Shown in pieces: positions 15,376-24,838 of a stretch of DNA of 41,925 bases (within the stretch, counting starts at the first letter, position 1; every line of letters starts with the position of its first letter). Origin of the DNA: Clostridia bacterium (GTDB lineage Bacteria; Bacillota; Clostridia; Oscillospirales; Acutalibacteraceae); assembly GCA_900766585.1 (NCBI GenBank), contig CAAFVV010000026.1, forward strand, positions 1 through 41,925, read 5' to 3'. Position numbers and translations under genes: made by a program. The notes under the pieces are model-generated. The model had not been told where the DNA came from. It ran no database searches and worked only from the letters and a program-made list of their open reading frames with translations.

Positions 15376-17496
15376 GTGAAAATAAAAAGGGTGCTGTGTG
15401 TCCTTGTATCGGTACTGCTTTTGGGAGTGGGAAGCCATCCCGTTTCGGCGGCGCAGATCCGCCCGACCGACAGCTTCACACATCAGAATACCGGCAGCGG
15501 TCAGGAGACCGTTGCCATGCCGGATGTTTTTGCGGCTTCCCGGGTGGTCAGCGCGCGTTCTCTGGGCTTTGCGGAATCGCTGACCGGCATCAGCGATATG
15601 ACCTGCGACGAAAAGGGGCATGTGTATGTGCTCACGGAAGAGGGGCTGATCGTCGAATTTGACAAAGACGGCGGCTTTATCGGACAGCATACACTGAAGA
15701 CCGCCGCCGGAGAGGAGGTCGTTTTCTCCGGGGCGCAGGGGATTTTGGCTGCCGACGGTATGCTCTATGTCGCGGATACCCAGAACAACCGGGTGCTGTG
15801 CAGCGCGGACGACGTGGTCAAACAGGAGATCACCGTGCCGGAATCGGCGCTGATCCCGTCGGATTTCGTTTTTTCGCCGACCAAAATCGCCAAAGACGGT
15901 AAGGATTATCTCTATGTCATCAGCAAGGGCTCCTATTACGGCGCGGTGATGTACGATCCCGCCGGTGCCTTTGTCGGGTTTTACGGTGCCAACACCGTGC
16001 AGTCGTCGGTGCTGTCCACGCTGGCATATTTCTGGGATACGCTGACGCAGAACGACATTAAGCGCGGCAAAAAGGTCAAAACACTGCCGTACCAGTTTGT
16101 GGACATCTGCGTGGACGCGGACGATTTTGTCTATACCTGTACGGGTCTGACCTCCGGCGGCAGCGGCACCGGACAGGTGCGCATGCTCAGCCCGGGCGGC
16201 ACCAACATTCTGTACCGTATGCAGAAGGACGGTACCCGCGTCGGCTCCGCCTCCTTCAATTTCGGAGAGACGGACTATGCCCGCCGGCTCAAACAGCGGA
16301 TCAACCAGAATTTCGAGAGCGTGGCGGTGGACGCCGACGGTTATATTTATGCGCTTGATATCGTATACGGGCTGATCTATGTCTACGATGCCGACTGCCA
16401 TCTGATCACCGCCTTCGGCGGCGGAGAGGGTATGGCGGCGCAGAACGGACAGTTCATCCAGTCGGTGGCGCTGGCTGTGTCGGAGGACCGGGTGTATGTG
16501 GCGGACGCGCAGAACGGGTCGGTGACCGTGTTTGAAAAGACCGCGTTCGGCAGGACGCTGATGGCGGCACAGAAGCTGACCCTGCAGTCGCACTACACCG
16601 AGAGCGAAGCGCTGTGGGACAAGGTGCTGCAGCAGGATGCCGGCAATCAGCTGGCGCTGTGCGCCAAGGGCAAGATCGCCTACCTGAACGGGGACTATTC
16701 TGCGGCCATGGCGTATGCGCAGGAGGGGCTGGATTATGTAGTCTACGGACAGGCGCTCAAGCAGCTTCAGACGGCGTTTATCAGCCGGAATTTCGGGTGG
16801 CTGTTTGGCGGAGCTCTCCTGCTGATCGCCGGTCTTACGGCGGCGGCTGTTTGGCTGCGGCGCCGGAAAAAGACGGCGATCCGCCACCCGAAGCTGCGGA
16901 TCTTTTTCCGCGCCTTCCTGCATCCCTTTGAATCGTTCAATGCGGTGCGCTATAAAGACGGCGGTTCTCCGGCTCTGGCGGTTTTTCTGACGGTGCTGTA
17001 TTTTGTCTCCGGGGTGCTGGCGGTGCTCGAGAGCAATTTCCGGTTTACGTCCTTTGATGAAAAGACCTTTAACTCCCTGTTTGAAATTCTCAGGACCGTG
17101 GGGCTTGTTTTGCTGTTCAGTCTGGCTAACTGGGGCATCAGCGTTTTGCTGCAGGGCATCGGAAAGCTGCGGCATGTGTTTATCGTCACGGCGTACAGCA
17201 CGTTCCCGCTGATCGTGTACAACTTTGTGTCGATCCTGCTCTCCTGGACGATCACCTCGCCGACCAGCACGCTGCTGCACGGGCTGATGCTGACGGCGAT
17301 GATCTGGACGGGTGTGGTGCTGTCTGTCGGACTGATGGTGGTGCATGACTTCTCCTTTTTCCGCTATCTGGTCTCGGTGGCGGTCGGGCTGTTCTTTATG
17401 TTCCTGATCGTCTTTATCCTGTTTGTGTTCGGGATCCTGGTGTCGCAGCTGTGGAGTTTTGCCTCGACCGTGTTTTTGGAGTACTCGTATCGTTGA
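15376..17496 (+). CDS. NHL-type beta-propeller protein with C-terminal Yip1-like membrane domain
   Basis: The product is 706 residues; GTG 15376 lies after AAGGAGAG. A signal peptide (LCVLVSVLLLGVGSHPVSA) is followed by an NHL/SMP-30-like propeller at ~60-395, with strands such as YVADTQNNRVL, VAVDADGYIYALD and VYVADAQNGSV. A short TPR-like helical pair follows (~400-455; ALWDKVLQQDAGNQLALCAKGKIAYLNGDYSAAMAYAQEGL), then a first membrane helix (~475-493) and a basic RRRKK patch. A four- or five-helix Yip1-like domain (~515-700) starts with FHPFESFNAVRYK-like sequence. The propeller should be outside and the Yip1 part in the membrane. The gene lies between importer genes, suggesting a role as transporter accessory or surface glycan sensor. 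Architecture observed; function inferred. Confidence 0.75.
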   Translation: MKIKRVLCVLVSVLLLGVGSHPVSAAQIRPTDSFTHQNTGSGQETVAMPDVFAASRVVSARSLGFAESLTGISDMTCDEKGHVYVLTEEGLIVEFDKDGGFIGQHTLKTAAGEEVVFSGAQGILAADGMLYVADTQNNRVLCSADDVVKQEITVPESALIPSDFVFSPTKIAKDGKDYLYVISKGSYYGAVMYDPAGAFVGFYGANTVQSSVLSTLAYFWDTLTQNDIKRGKKVKTLPYQFVDICVDADDFVYTCTGLTSGGSGTGQVRMLSPGGTNILYRMQKDGTRVGSASFNFGETDYARRLKQRINQNFESVAVDADGYIYALDIVYGLIYVYDADCHLITAFGGGEGMAAQNGQFIQSVALAVSEDRVYVADAQNGSVTVFEKTAFGRTLMAAQKLTLQSHYTESEALWDKVLQQDAGNQLALCAKGKIAYLNGDYSAAMAYAQEGLDYVVYGQALKQLQTAFISRNFGWLFGGALLLIAGLTAAAVWLRRRKKTAIRHPKLRIFFRAFLHPFESFNAVRYKDGGSPALAVFLTVLYFVSGVLAVLESNFRFTSFDEKTFNSLFEILRTVGLVLLFSLANWGISVLLQGIGKLRHVFIVTAYSTFPLIVYNFVSILLSWTITSPTSTLLHGLMLTAMIWTGVVLSVGLMVVHDFSFFRYLVSVAVGLFFMFLIVFILFVFGILVSQLWSFASTVFLEYSYR

Positions 17497-17516
17497 CGAG
17501 GGTGGAGATAGAGCGT

Positions 17517-19727
17517 ATGAAACGATGGAAGAACATATTGGTGACGGCGCTGATGGTGCCGGGGCTGCTCGCCTTCCCGGGCTGTGCTTCTCTTGAGACG
17601 GAGGATTATGTCATTCCGGCGGAAAAGCCGTCTGCCGGCTCGGGCGTCGTGGCTCAGAATGCCGCCTATCAGCTGGAGTGGGACGATCAGCAGCACTGTG
17701 CGCTGCTGCGGGACCGGGCGACGGACTATGTCTGGTCCACCACTCCCTACGGGGCGTACAGGGAGGGAAGTGGCTCGGTAGCCCTCAACTCGGCGCTGAC
17801 GATCGAATATTACGATCTGACGGACCTGTCGGTTCAATCGGACAAATCCTACATTGCAGTGGAGGAGGGCAACAGTGCCACCGAGACCGTGGAAAACGGC
17901 GTCAGGATCACCTATTATTTCCCCCAGGCGGAAATTACGGTGCCGCTGACGCTGACGCTGGAGGAAACGGGACTGCGGGCGACGGTAAAGGCGGCGGACA
18001 TCGTGGAGTCCGGCAAGACCCGGCTGATGTCGGTATCGCTGCTGCCGTATCTGTGCTCTGCGCAAAAAACAACGGATCGCTCCGCCTACCTGATGATCCC
18101 GACCGGCAGCGGGGCGCTGATGTACACAGACGACGACCGGTCGGCAAACGGCCGCGTCTATTCCGGCGAGGTCTACGGCACAGATGCCGCCCGGCTGCTG
18201 CTGCACCCGGTGGAGAATGAGGAGGCAATCTGCCTGCCGGTGTTCGGGGCAAGGACCGACGCGCAAAACGCCCTGTTTGCCGTCATCGATCAGGGCGCCG
18301 GGGCGGCGTGGATCGAGGCGCTGGCAGGAAACAGCCGCTATGACTATGCGAATGTATACGCCCGCTTTCTCTATCGCGGGTATGACGAAATGGAATACAG
18401 CAGCCGCTGGGAGAGCAAGGCGCTTTCCGCCGGCTGCAAGCCGGATGCGGTGTATTCCGTCTGCTACTATCCTCTGGCGGGAGAGCAGGCGGACTACACC
18501 GGCATGGCGCAGCTCTACCGGCAGTATCTGCGGGAAAACGGTCAGCTGCAAAAGAGTGCGGCAGCGCAGAAGGCGTATCAGGTCACCTTGATCGGCGGGG
18601 TGGAGACCCGGCAGTTTTTCCTCGGCATTCCGTATGAGCGCGTGGCCCCGCTCACCCCGTACAGTCAGGCAAAAACACTGCTTTCGGAGCTGACGGAGGC
18701 GACGGGCGCAGCGCCTGCCGTGCTGCTGAAGGGCTACGGCGAGTCCGGCGTCAGCCTGCGGAAGGTGGGCGGCGGATTCGGCTTTGCGGGGGCAATGGGC
18801 CGCCGCAGCGAGCGTGAGACGCTGCTGACCTATTGCCGTGAAAACGATATTCCCGCTTTTCTCGACTATGAGCTGAACCGGTTCACGCAGTCCGGCAGCG
18901 GCTTCCGCGCCATTTTCGACACGGCAAAGACCGCGGTGCTGCAGGCGGCGGCAGCCTATCCGCTCAAGCGGAATATCCGGTCGCCGGACGACAGCTACCA
19001 AAAGATCCGGCTGTTAAAGCGTGCCCTGCTGCCGACGGCGGTGGAAAAGGTGCTGAAAGCGGTGCCCGAAACGGCGGAGGTGAGTCTCGGCTCGCTGGGA
19101 GCCTGCGCCTATTCGGATTACACGCAGGAGGAGACCTACCTGCGGGGGAATATTGAGACCCAGGTGCCGGAGCTGATCCGTCAGGTGCAGGAGCGGGGAA
19201 AAGCCGTGGCGCTGCGATCCGCCAACGGCTATGCCGCCGGGGTGGCGGATACCGTATTTGAGGTGCCGGTCCAAAACGGGCACTACGCGTCGTTTGACGA
19301 AAATATTCCCTTTTATCAGATGGTCTTCCGCGGCAGCGTCCCGCTGTATACCACCCCTGTGAATTACGCCGCAGACACACGCGCCTTTTTGCTGGACGCC
19401 GTGGAGGCGGGGGTCTCGCCGGGGTTTGCGCTGACGGGACAGCATGTGCCGTCGCTGACGACAGCCGAAACAGACGATTACTTTTACGCCACGGAATACA
19501 GCGGGCAAAAGGAGTCGCTTGTTCGGCAGGTGGCGGAGACAAAGGCGTATTTTGCGGCGATCGGCTCGGCGGAAATAACCGCCCATGCGCTGCTGGACGG
19601 CGGCGTGACGAGGACGGAATTTGCCAACGGCGTGACGGTGCTGGTGAACCACGGTGACACGGTTCAGACAGCGGAGGGACACACGGTGGCAGCACAGTCC
19701 TATGTGTTTACCGGCGGCGCGTCGTGA
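17517..19727 (+). CDS. DUF5696-like lipoprotein
   Basis: The product is 736 residues. ATG 17517 follows GGTGGAGA; the in-frame upstream codons overlap the previous gene and are rejected. The signal ends in LAFPGC (C23), a plausible but imperfect lipobox. Residues ~45-300 look like a beta-sandwich typical of glycoside-hydrolase accessory domains (YQLEWDDQQHCALLRDRATDYVW; YYFPQAEITVPLTLTLEETGL). Residues ~340-650 have alternating strands and helices, as in a TIM barrel (VLLKGYGESG, IPAFLDYELNRF, LGACAYSDY, NGYAAGVADTVFEVP). Similarity to DUF5696 proteins is from recall and could be wrong at family level. It is probably an extracytoplasmic glycan-active or glycan-binding protein of this locus. 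No catalytic pair can be named with confidence. Confidence 0.65.
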   Translation: MKRWKNILVTALMVPGLLAFPGCASLETEDYVIPAEKPSAGSGVVAQNAAYQLEWDDQQHCALLRDRATDYVWSTTPYGAYREGSGSVALNSALTIEYYDLTDLSVQSDKSYIAVEEGNSATETVENGVRITYYFPQAEITVPLTLTLEETGLRATVKAADIVESGKTRLMSVSLLPYLCSAQKTTDRSAYLMIPTGSGALMYTDDDRSANGRVYSGEVYGTDAARLLLHPVENEEAICLPVFGARTDAQNALFAVIDQGAGAAWIEALAGNSRYDYANVYARFLYRGYDEMEYSSRWESKALSAGCKPDAVYSVCYYPLAGEQADYTGMAQLYRQYLRENGQLQKSAAAQKAYQVTLIGGVETRQFFLGIPYERVAPLTPYSQAKTLLSELTEATGAAPAVLLKGYGESGVSLRKVGGGFGFAGAMGRRSERETLLTYCRENDIPAFLDYELNRFTQSGSGFRAIFDTAKTAVLQAAAAYPLKRNIRSPDDSYQKIRLLKRALLPTAVEKVLKAVPETAEVSLGSLGACAYSDYTQEETYLRGNIETQVPELIRQVQERGKAVALRSANGYAAGVADTVFEVPVQNGHYASFDENIPFYQMVFRGSVPLYTTPVNYAADTRAFLLDAVEAGVSPGFALTGQHVPSLTTAETDDYFYATEYSGQKESLVRQVAETKAYFAAIGSAEITAHALLDGGVTRTEFANGVTVLVNHGDTVQTAEGHTVAAQSYVFTGGAS

Positions 19728-19743
19728 GGGGAGGGGTGCTGTG

Positions 19744-20658
19744 ATGAAAAAACGAAAGCATAGGGGCGGCATTGAAGCCATCAAGCAGCGGTACGGGTAT
19801 TGGTTTGTGGCTCCCTGGCTGTTCGGCATTGCGGTTTTTGTGCTCAAGCCGCTCGCCACCTCCCTGCAGTTTGCCTTCAGCGATGTCAGCTTTGCCGGCA
19901 ACGGTGTGAAGACCAGCTTTCAGGGGCTGAAGTGGTTTCGCTATCTGTTGGCGGAGGATCCCGACTATATCGACCGCGCACTGGCGTCTCTGGCGTCGAT
20001 CCTGACCTCTCTGCCGATCATTCTATCGCTGTCCCTGGTGCTGTCGCTCATTTTGAACCAGAAGTTTAAGGGACGGATGCTTGCCCGCAGCATTTTCTTC
20101 CTGCCGGTGATCATCAGCTCCGGTCCCGTGATGAGTGTACTGGCGACGTTCAGTATGAGTGAAAACCTGTCCGCCTCGTTTGCGGCAAGCGACACCGTAC
20201 AGAGCGTGTATATGGAAGTGATCGATTTCCAGGAGATCCTGATGCGGCTGAATCTGCCGGACAGCATCAACTCGCTGATGACCGGCTATCTGTCCGATAC
20301 CTTCAACCTGATCTGGAGCTGCGGCATACAGATCCTTCTGTTTGTGGCGGGGCTGCAATCCATTCCGGAGCAGCTGTATGAGGTCGGCAGGGTCGAGGGC
20401 GCCAGCGCATGGGAGAAGTTCTGGTATATTACCGTGCCAATGATGGGGCGCACCATTCTGCTGGTGGCGTTTTACACGATGGTGCAGCAGTTCGGCACCG
20501 GCAGCCAGCTGGTGGATTCCGCCACCACACTGCTGCGCAAGCAGGTGTATGACCGGAGCTCGGCGATGCTGTGGCTGTATTTTCTGTGCGTCGGGCTGGT
20601 AATGGCGGCGATTTTGTGGCTGTACCGGAAGCTGTGCCTGAACCGTTGGGAATCCTGA
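19744..20658 (+). CDS. Carbohydrate ABC transporter permease (MalF/UgpA-like), second importer
   Basis: The product is 304 residues. ATG 19744 is preferred over GTG 19741 because of its spacing to GGGGAGGGG. The N-terminal WFVAPWLFGIAVFVLKPL helix is typical. The EAA loop IPEQLYEVGRVEGASAWEKF is followed by ITVP. It contains an insertion between helices (around residues 130-170; SENLSASFAASD) seen in some MalF-type members. It pairs with the permease 15 bases downstream. Confidence 0.92.
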   Translation: MKKRKHRGGIEAIKQRYGYWFVAPWLFGIAVFVLKPLATSLQFAFSDVSFAGNGVKTSFQGLKWFRYLLAEDPDYIDRALASLASILTSLPIILSLSLVLSLILNQKFKGRMLARSIFFLPVIISSGPVMSVLATFSMSENLSASFAASDTVQSVYMEVIDFQEILMRLNLPDSINSLMTGYLSDTFNLIWSCGIQILLFVAGLQSIPEQLYEVGRVEGASAWEKFWYITVPMMGRTILLVAFYTMVQQFGTGSQLVDSATTLLRKQVYDRSSAMLWLYFLCVGLVMAAILWLYRKLCLNRWES

Positions 20659-20673
20659 AGGAGGTGGTGACCG

Positions 20674-21624
20674 GTGACGCGTTCCCGTTTGCAGCAAGCC
20701 AAAACGGTACGCCGTATCACGGCGGCGATCGTGCGCTTTGTCTTTTTGGCGGCATTTTCCTATATTCTGGTCTATCCGCTGGTGTATATGGTCAGTACCG
20801 CCTTCAAATCGGTGTCCGACTATTCCGATCCCACGGTGGTGTGGGTGCCGAAATACCCCAATTTTGAAAATTTTGTCAAAGCGGTGGCGGTGACGGATTA
20901 CGCCGCCAATCTGTGGAATACCGTGCGCTTCGGCGTGGTGTCCGCCGTGCTGGAGGTGTTCTCCTGTTCGGTCTATGCCTACGGTCTGTCCCGGTATAAA
21001 ATGCGGGGAAAAAGCATCATGCTGGGGCTGCTGGTGGTGACCATTCTGGTGCCGGATATCATGATGATCGTGCCGCGTATGCTGACCTTTAAGCAGCTGG
21101 ATCTTTTCGGTATTTTAGGACTGATCGGCAGGCTGACCGGCACCGAGCTGCGCCCCAATATCATTGATACGCCGCTGGCGTTCTATTTGCCATCGCTGTT
21201 CGGCGTCGGATTAAAGGGCGGACTGCTCATGTTCATTTACATGCAGTTCTACAAGAACCTCCCCGGAGAGCTGGAGGAGGCGTCCTGGCTTGACGGGGCA
21301 GGCCCCTTCCAGACGTATTTCCGTATCATTCTTCCGTCCTCCGGCGTGGTGACGCTGACGGTGTTCATTCTTTCGGTGCTGTGGCACTGGAATGATTATC
21401 TGCAGTCGCTGATGTATACCAACACCAACCGCACGCTCGCCGTGGTCATGACGGACATTGATCAGTATATGTACTTAAAGCTGCAGCTGGACAGCACCAG
21501 TATGGTCAATTACGGCGTCCCGCTGGCAGCCTGTATTCTTTTCATTCTGCCGCCGCTGGTTATGTATATGTTCCTGCAGCGGCAGTTCATCCAGAGCATA
21601 GATCGCGTGGGTATTGTAGGGTAA
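20674..21624 (+). CDS. Carbohydrate ABC transporter permease (MalG/UgpE-like), second importer
   Basis: The product is 316 residues, starting at GTG 20674 with AAGGAGGTGG upstream. AFSYILVYPLVYMVSTAFK and the EAA loop LPGELEEASWLDGAGPFQTY followed by IILP are diagnostic. It completes the second permease pair; its binding protein lies 31 bases downstream. Confidence 0.92.
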   Translation: MTRSRLQQAKTVRRITAAIVRFVFLAAFSYILVYPLVYMVSTAFKSVSDYSDPTVVWVPKYPNFENFVKAVAVTDYAANLWNTVRFGVVSAVLEVFSCSVYAYGLSRYKMRGKSIMLGLLVVTILVPDIMMIVPRMLTFKQLDLFGILGLIGRLTGTELRPNIIDTPLAFYLPSLFGVGLKGGLLMFIYMQFYKNLPGELEEASWLDGAGPFQTYFRIILPSSGVVTLTVFILSVLWHWNDYLQSLMYTNTNRTLAVVMTDIDQYMYLKLQLDSTSMVNYGVPLAACILFILPPLVMYMFLQRQFIQSIDRVGIVG

Positions 21625-21655
21625 GAAACCAAAATACAGATCAGGAGGAAACAAT

Positions 21656-23170
21656 ATGTTAAAGCAAACCAGCGCCCGGTTGATCGCCTTGTTCTGTGCC
21701 GTGCTGCTGACCGTGGCCTTGGCGGTCGGCTGTGACCGGACTCCCGCCTCGGAATCGGACGTTTCGTCCGCTTCGTCGGAGGATGCCGTTACGAGCACCG
21801 ACGACTCCGCCCCTTCGGAGGGATCCGACAGTGAGGCGACCTCCGGCGGTCAGACACCGTCGGGCACGTCCGGCGCCGCTTCTTCGGCGGCATCGACTGC
21901 AAACAGCGGAAACAGAACCAGTGCCGCGACCGCCGCAACGACCCGGAGAAGCAGCAGTCAGAGCAGCCCCTTTGCGGGGACTGCGGAGCAGGCGCTCGCC
22001 GCCATGCCGAAAAAGCTGCGCAACACCAAGCTGACCTATTTCTACTGGTGGGATCCCTATCAGATGACCGAAAAGACGGCGATCGAGAAATTCACAGCCA
22101 AGACCGGCATCAAGGTGGAGGCCGTTGTCTGCTCCTATTCCGACCGTATGACGGAGCTGTCGGCACGCATCACCTCCGGCAATTCGCCGGACATCGTGCG
22201 GGTGCTGACCAACGCGATGTATCAGGTGGCGGCTTTGCAGCCGATCACCAACTGCGGCTATGATTTTTCCGACGACATCTGGTGGCAGAAGATGATGAAG
22301 GATTTTACCTTTAACGGCAAGATCTACGCCACCAATATCCGCCCCAAGGATACCGTGATGCTGGACACGTTCATGCTGTATTACAACAAACGCGCCCTGC
22401 GGGCGGCGGATCTGGAGGATCCGTATACGCTGTGGAAGAAAAATCCCTCCCAGTGGACGTGGAAAAAGCTGCTGTCCATGTGCGAGACGTTTAAACAGCA
22501 GTATGTCAAGAAAAACGACTATGCCGGCATGGCACTGGCATACAACAACGCCTATGTGCGCCTGTTCGGCTGCGCCAACTACGACTATAACGCCAACACC
22601 GGCAAATGGGAGAATTATATGGACAATCCCGAGCTGCAGAAACGCTGGTCGGAATTCCTGAAATACGGTGAAAACGGCATTGTCAAGGTCCAGCACGGCG
22701 GCAAGACGGCGTTCCACCGCGGTATGTACCTGTTCTACGGCAACGGCCCCTATGCCTGCCGCACCGGAGACCCGACGCATCAGGTGCTCAAGGACGCCAA
22801 CCTGCTCGGCGTCGTCCCGTTCCCGACCGACACACCCAAACAGATGCTGTACGAATACACCGGCTTCGGTATTGCCCAGGGCGCCCGGAATCCGGAGGCA
22901 GTCCCGTACTATCTGCGCTATGTATACGACGAGAGCAGCTATGACTTAAATTCCGTGTATATCAATGAGGAAGCCAAAACGGTCTGCGAATACACCAACG
23001 ACCTGGCGGAGACAAAGGCATTCTTCGGTGAAAATGAGAACTACAAGATGTGGGCGCAGCTGGTAGCCGGCGGCCCCGATCAGGTGAAGTCGGTGCTCAA
23101 ATCGTACTATGGGGTCATCCAGGCGTCGGTGGACGAGAGCAACGCACAGATCGCGACACTGGCCCGCTGA
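21656..23170 (+). CDS. Solute-binding lipoprotein of the second carbohydrate ABC importer
   Basis: The product is 504 residues; ATG 21656 follows AGGAGG. The signal peptide ends in lipobox LAVGC (C26). Residues ~27-105 are a long Ser/Thr/Ala linker, probably a wall-spanning stalk. The solute-binding domain (~120-504) starts LTYFYWWDPYQMTEKTAIEKF and contains the family 1 features TSGNSPDIVRV and SQWTWKKLLSMCETF. The aromatic content (YWWDPY, DDIWWQKM) fits sugar stacking. The order permease-permease-binding protein is the reverse of the first importer, so the two sets flank the NHL-Yip1 and DUF5696-like genes. Confidence 0.92.
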   Translation: MLKQTSARLIALFCAVLLTVALAVGCDRTPASESDVSSASSEDAVTSTDDSAPSEGSDSEATSGGQTPSGTSGAASSAASTANSGNRTSAATAATTRRSSSQSSPFAGTAEQALAAMPKKLRNTKLTYFYWWDPYQMTEKTAIEKFTAKTGIKVEAVVCSYSDRMTELSARITSGNSPDIVRVLTNAMYQVAALQPITNCGYDFSDDIWWQKMMKDFTFNGKIYATNIRPKDTVMLDTFMLYYNKRALRAADLEDPYTLWKKNPSQWTWKKLLSMCETFKQQYVKKNDYAGMALAYNNAYVRLFGCANYDYNANTGKWENYMDNPELQKRWSEFLKYGENGIVKVQHGGKTAFHRGMYLFYGNGPYACRTGDPTHQVLKDANLLGVVPFPTDTPKQMLYEYTGFGIAQGARNPEAVPYYLRYVYDESSYDLNSVYINEEAKTVCEYTNDLAETKAFFGENENYKMWAQLVAGGPDQVKSVLKSYYGVIQASVDESNAQIATLAR

Positions 23171-23201
23171 GCGGGCTATCGACGGCGCAAAGGGGGATCT
23201 T

Positions 23202-24827
23202 ATGAAACAGCGAATAATGCGATGGGGAAGCCTGCTGCTGGCGGCGGTGCTCTGCCTCGGCCTTATGGCAGGATGCAGCACTGCCGACCCGCAGGAGGAG
23301 TCCTCCGACACTCTTTTCTCCTCGTCCCCGACCGTGTCGGGGACGGAGGCTGTGCCGACGTCTGCCGTGACCTCCGGCGGGACATCGGCAACCTCGACGG
23401 CGGACGGAAGCGGGACGCAAAACAGCTCCCGGACGACAGCCCATACTGCCGCGGAGACGACCAGAACGACAAAAGCGACCGCCGGGACAACGCTGCCGGC
23501 AGTTGTCGACAGATTCGACAAGCCCTCGGTGAAAAACACCGCAGCGCTTTTAAATCCCATGTCCTCGGCAGCCGACACGCAGGCGGACGCGCTGCGCAAT
23601 AAGGTGCTCAGCGCCCGCGATCAGATCAAAAAGGGGACGGGCAAAACGTATTATGTCTCGCCGAAGGGCGATGACAATAACGACGGACTGAGCGCCAAAA
23701 CACCCAAGCGCACCTATTCCTTCGGGCTGCAGCTGCGCAGCGGGGACGCAGTGCTGTTTGAACGCGGCGGGGTATACCGCACCACGATCGGGGCGGTCAG
23801 CGGCGTTTCCTACGGCGCCTACGGGAGCGGCGACAAGCCATGCCTTTACGGCTCCCGGGAAAACTCTGCCAAGACTGCCTGGCGAAAGTATGCCGACAAC
23901 ATATGGGAGTCGCCGCAGACATACGCCTCAGATGTCGGTCTGGTGGTGTTCAACCACGGAGAGCACGCCGGTGCCAAGGAGACGGAGATCGGGAAAATGT
24001 CGGATAAATACGATTTTACCTACGCCAACGGCAGGGTCTACATCTATTCCGACAAGGAGCCGTCCGTCGAATTTAACAGCATCGAGATTGGCTATAACCG
24101 TCCGCTTATTCAGGTCGGAACCGGGGTGCACGATGTGCACATTGACAATCTGACGCTCAAATACACCGGCGGGCACGGCATTTCCTGCCTGGACGGCGTG
24201 AAAAACATCACCATTACCAACTGCGAGATCGGCTGGATCGGCGGCTCATACCTGACCGGCTACAAGGACGGCACGGCGCGCTTCGGAAACGGCGTGGAGT
24301 TCTGGGAGGGCTGCGACAACGTGAGGGTGGAAAACTGCTGGATCTACCAGATCTATGACACCGGTCTGTCGCATCAGGGAAAGCAGAATTCTACGGTCAA
24401 CAAGCTGACGTTTAAGGACAACCTGGTGGAATATACCTCCTACAACGCCATCGAATACTGGAGCAGCGGCAAAATGACCAATATCCTGTACGAGGGGAAT
24501 ATTCTGCGCTTCAGCGGCTACGGCTGGGGCGAGCTGAACCGGCCCGCCCGTCAGGCGTGTACCATCGGTACGGCGGGAGCGGAGAACCGCTGCGAAAACT
24601 TTGTGATCCGTCAGAATGTGCTGGATATCGCCGGTATTGCGCTGTTCAGCGTCGGCTCAAGGGCAGGCACCTATCCCACGCTGGACGGCAACACTTATAT
24701 TCAGACCCGGCGGGCTTTCCTCGGCAGCTTCCGGGGAAGTCAGAAGTACACGTTCGGTAAAGAGGCTGAGACGATCATCAAAAACGAATTCGGAGATCCC
24801 GATCCGAAGGTGATCCAGGCCGGTTGA
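23202..24827 (+). CDS. Right-handed beta-helix lipoprotein
   Basis: The product is 541 residues. ATG 23202 follows AAGGGGGA; upstream in-frame codons are inside the previous gene. Lipobox LMAGC (C25) is followed by a Ser/Thr stalk to ~105. The mature domain opens with YYVSPKGDDNNDGLSAKTP, the common entry of secreted parallel beta-helix enzymes, then GDAVLFERGGVYR and helix rungs such as NITITNCEIGWIGG, VRVENCWIYQIYDTG and FKDNLVEYTSYNAIEY. Related folds include polysaccharide lyases and GH28-, GH120- or GH141-type enzymes; I cannot place it in a family. The next gene encodes a paralogue. It is probably a cell-surface glycan-active enzyme of the locus. Confidence 0.8.
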   Translation: MKQRIMRWGSLLLAAVLCLGLMAGCSTADPQEESSDTLFSSSPTVSGTEAVPTSAVTSGGTSATSTADGSGTQNSSRTTAHTAAETTRTTKATAGTTLPAVVDRFDKPSVKNTAALLNPMSSAADTQADALRNKVLSARDQIKKGTGKTYYVSPKGDDNNDGLSAKTPKRTYSFGLQLRSGDAVLFERGGVYRTTIGAVSGVSYGAYGSGDKPCLYGSRENSAKTAWRKYADNIWESPQTYASDVGLVVFNHGEHAGAKETEIGKMSDKYDFTYANGRVYIYSDKEPSVEFNSIEIGYNRPLIQVGTGVHDVHIDNLTLKYTGGHGISCLDGVKNITITNCEIGWIGGSYLTGYKDGTARFGNGVEFWEGCDNVRVENCWIYQIYDTGLSHQGKQNSTVNKLTFKDNLVEYTSYNAIEYWSSGKMTNILYEGNILRFSGYGWGELNRPARQACTIGTAGAENRCENFVIRQNVLDIAGIALFSVGSRAGTYPTLDGNTYIQTRRAFLGSFRGSQKYTFGKEAETIIKNEFGDPDPKVIQAG

Positions 24828-24838
24828 GGAGACAGTTT

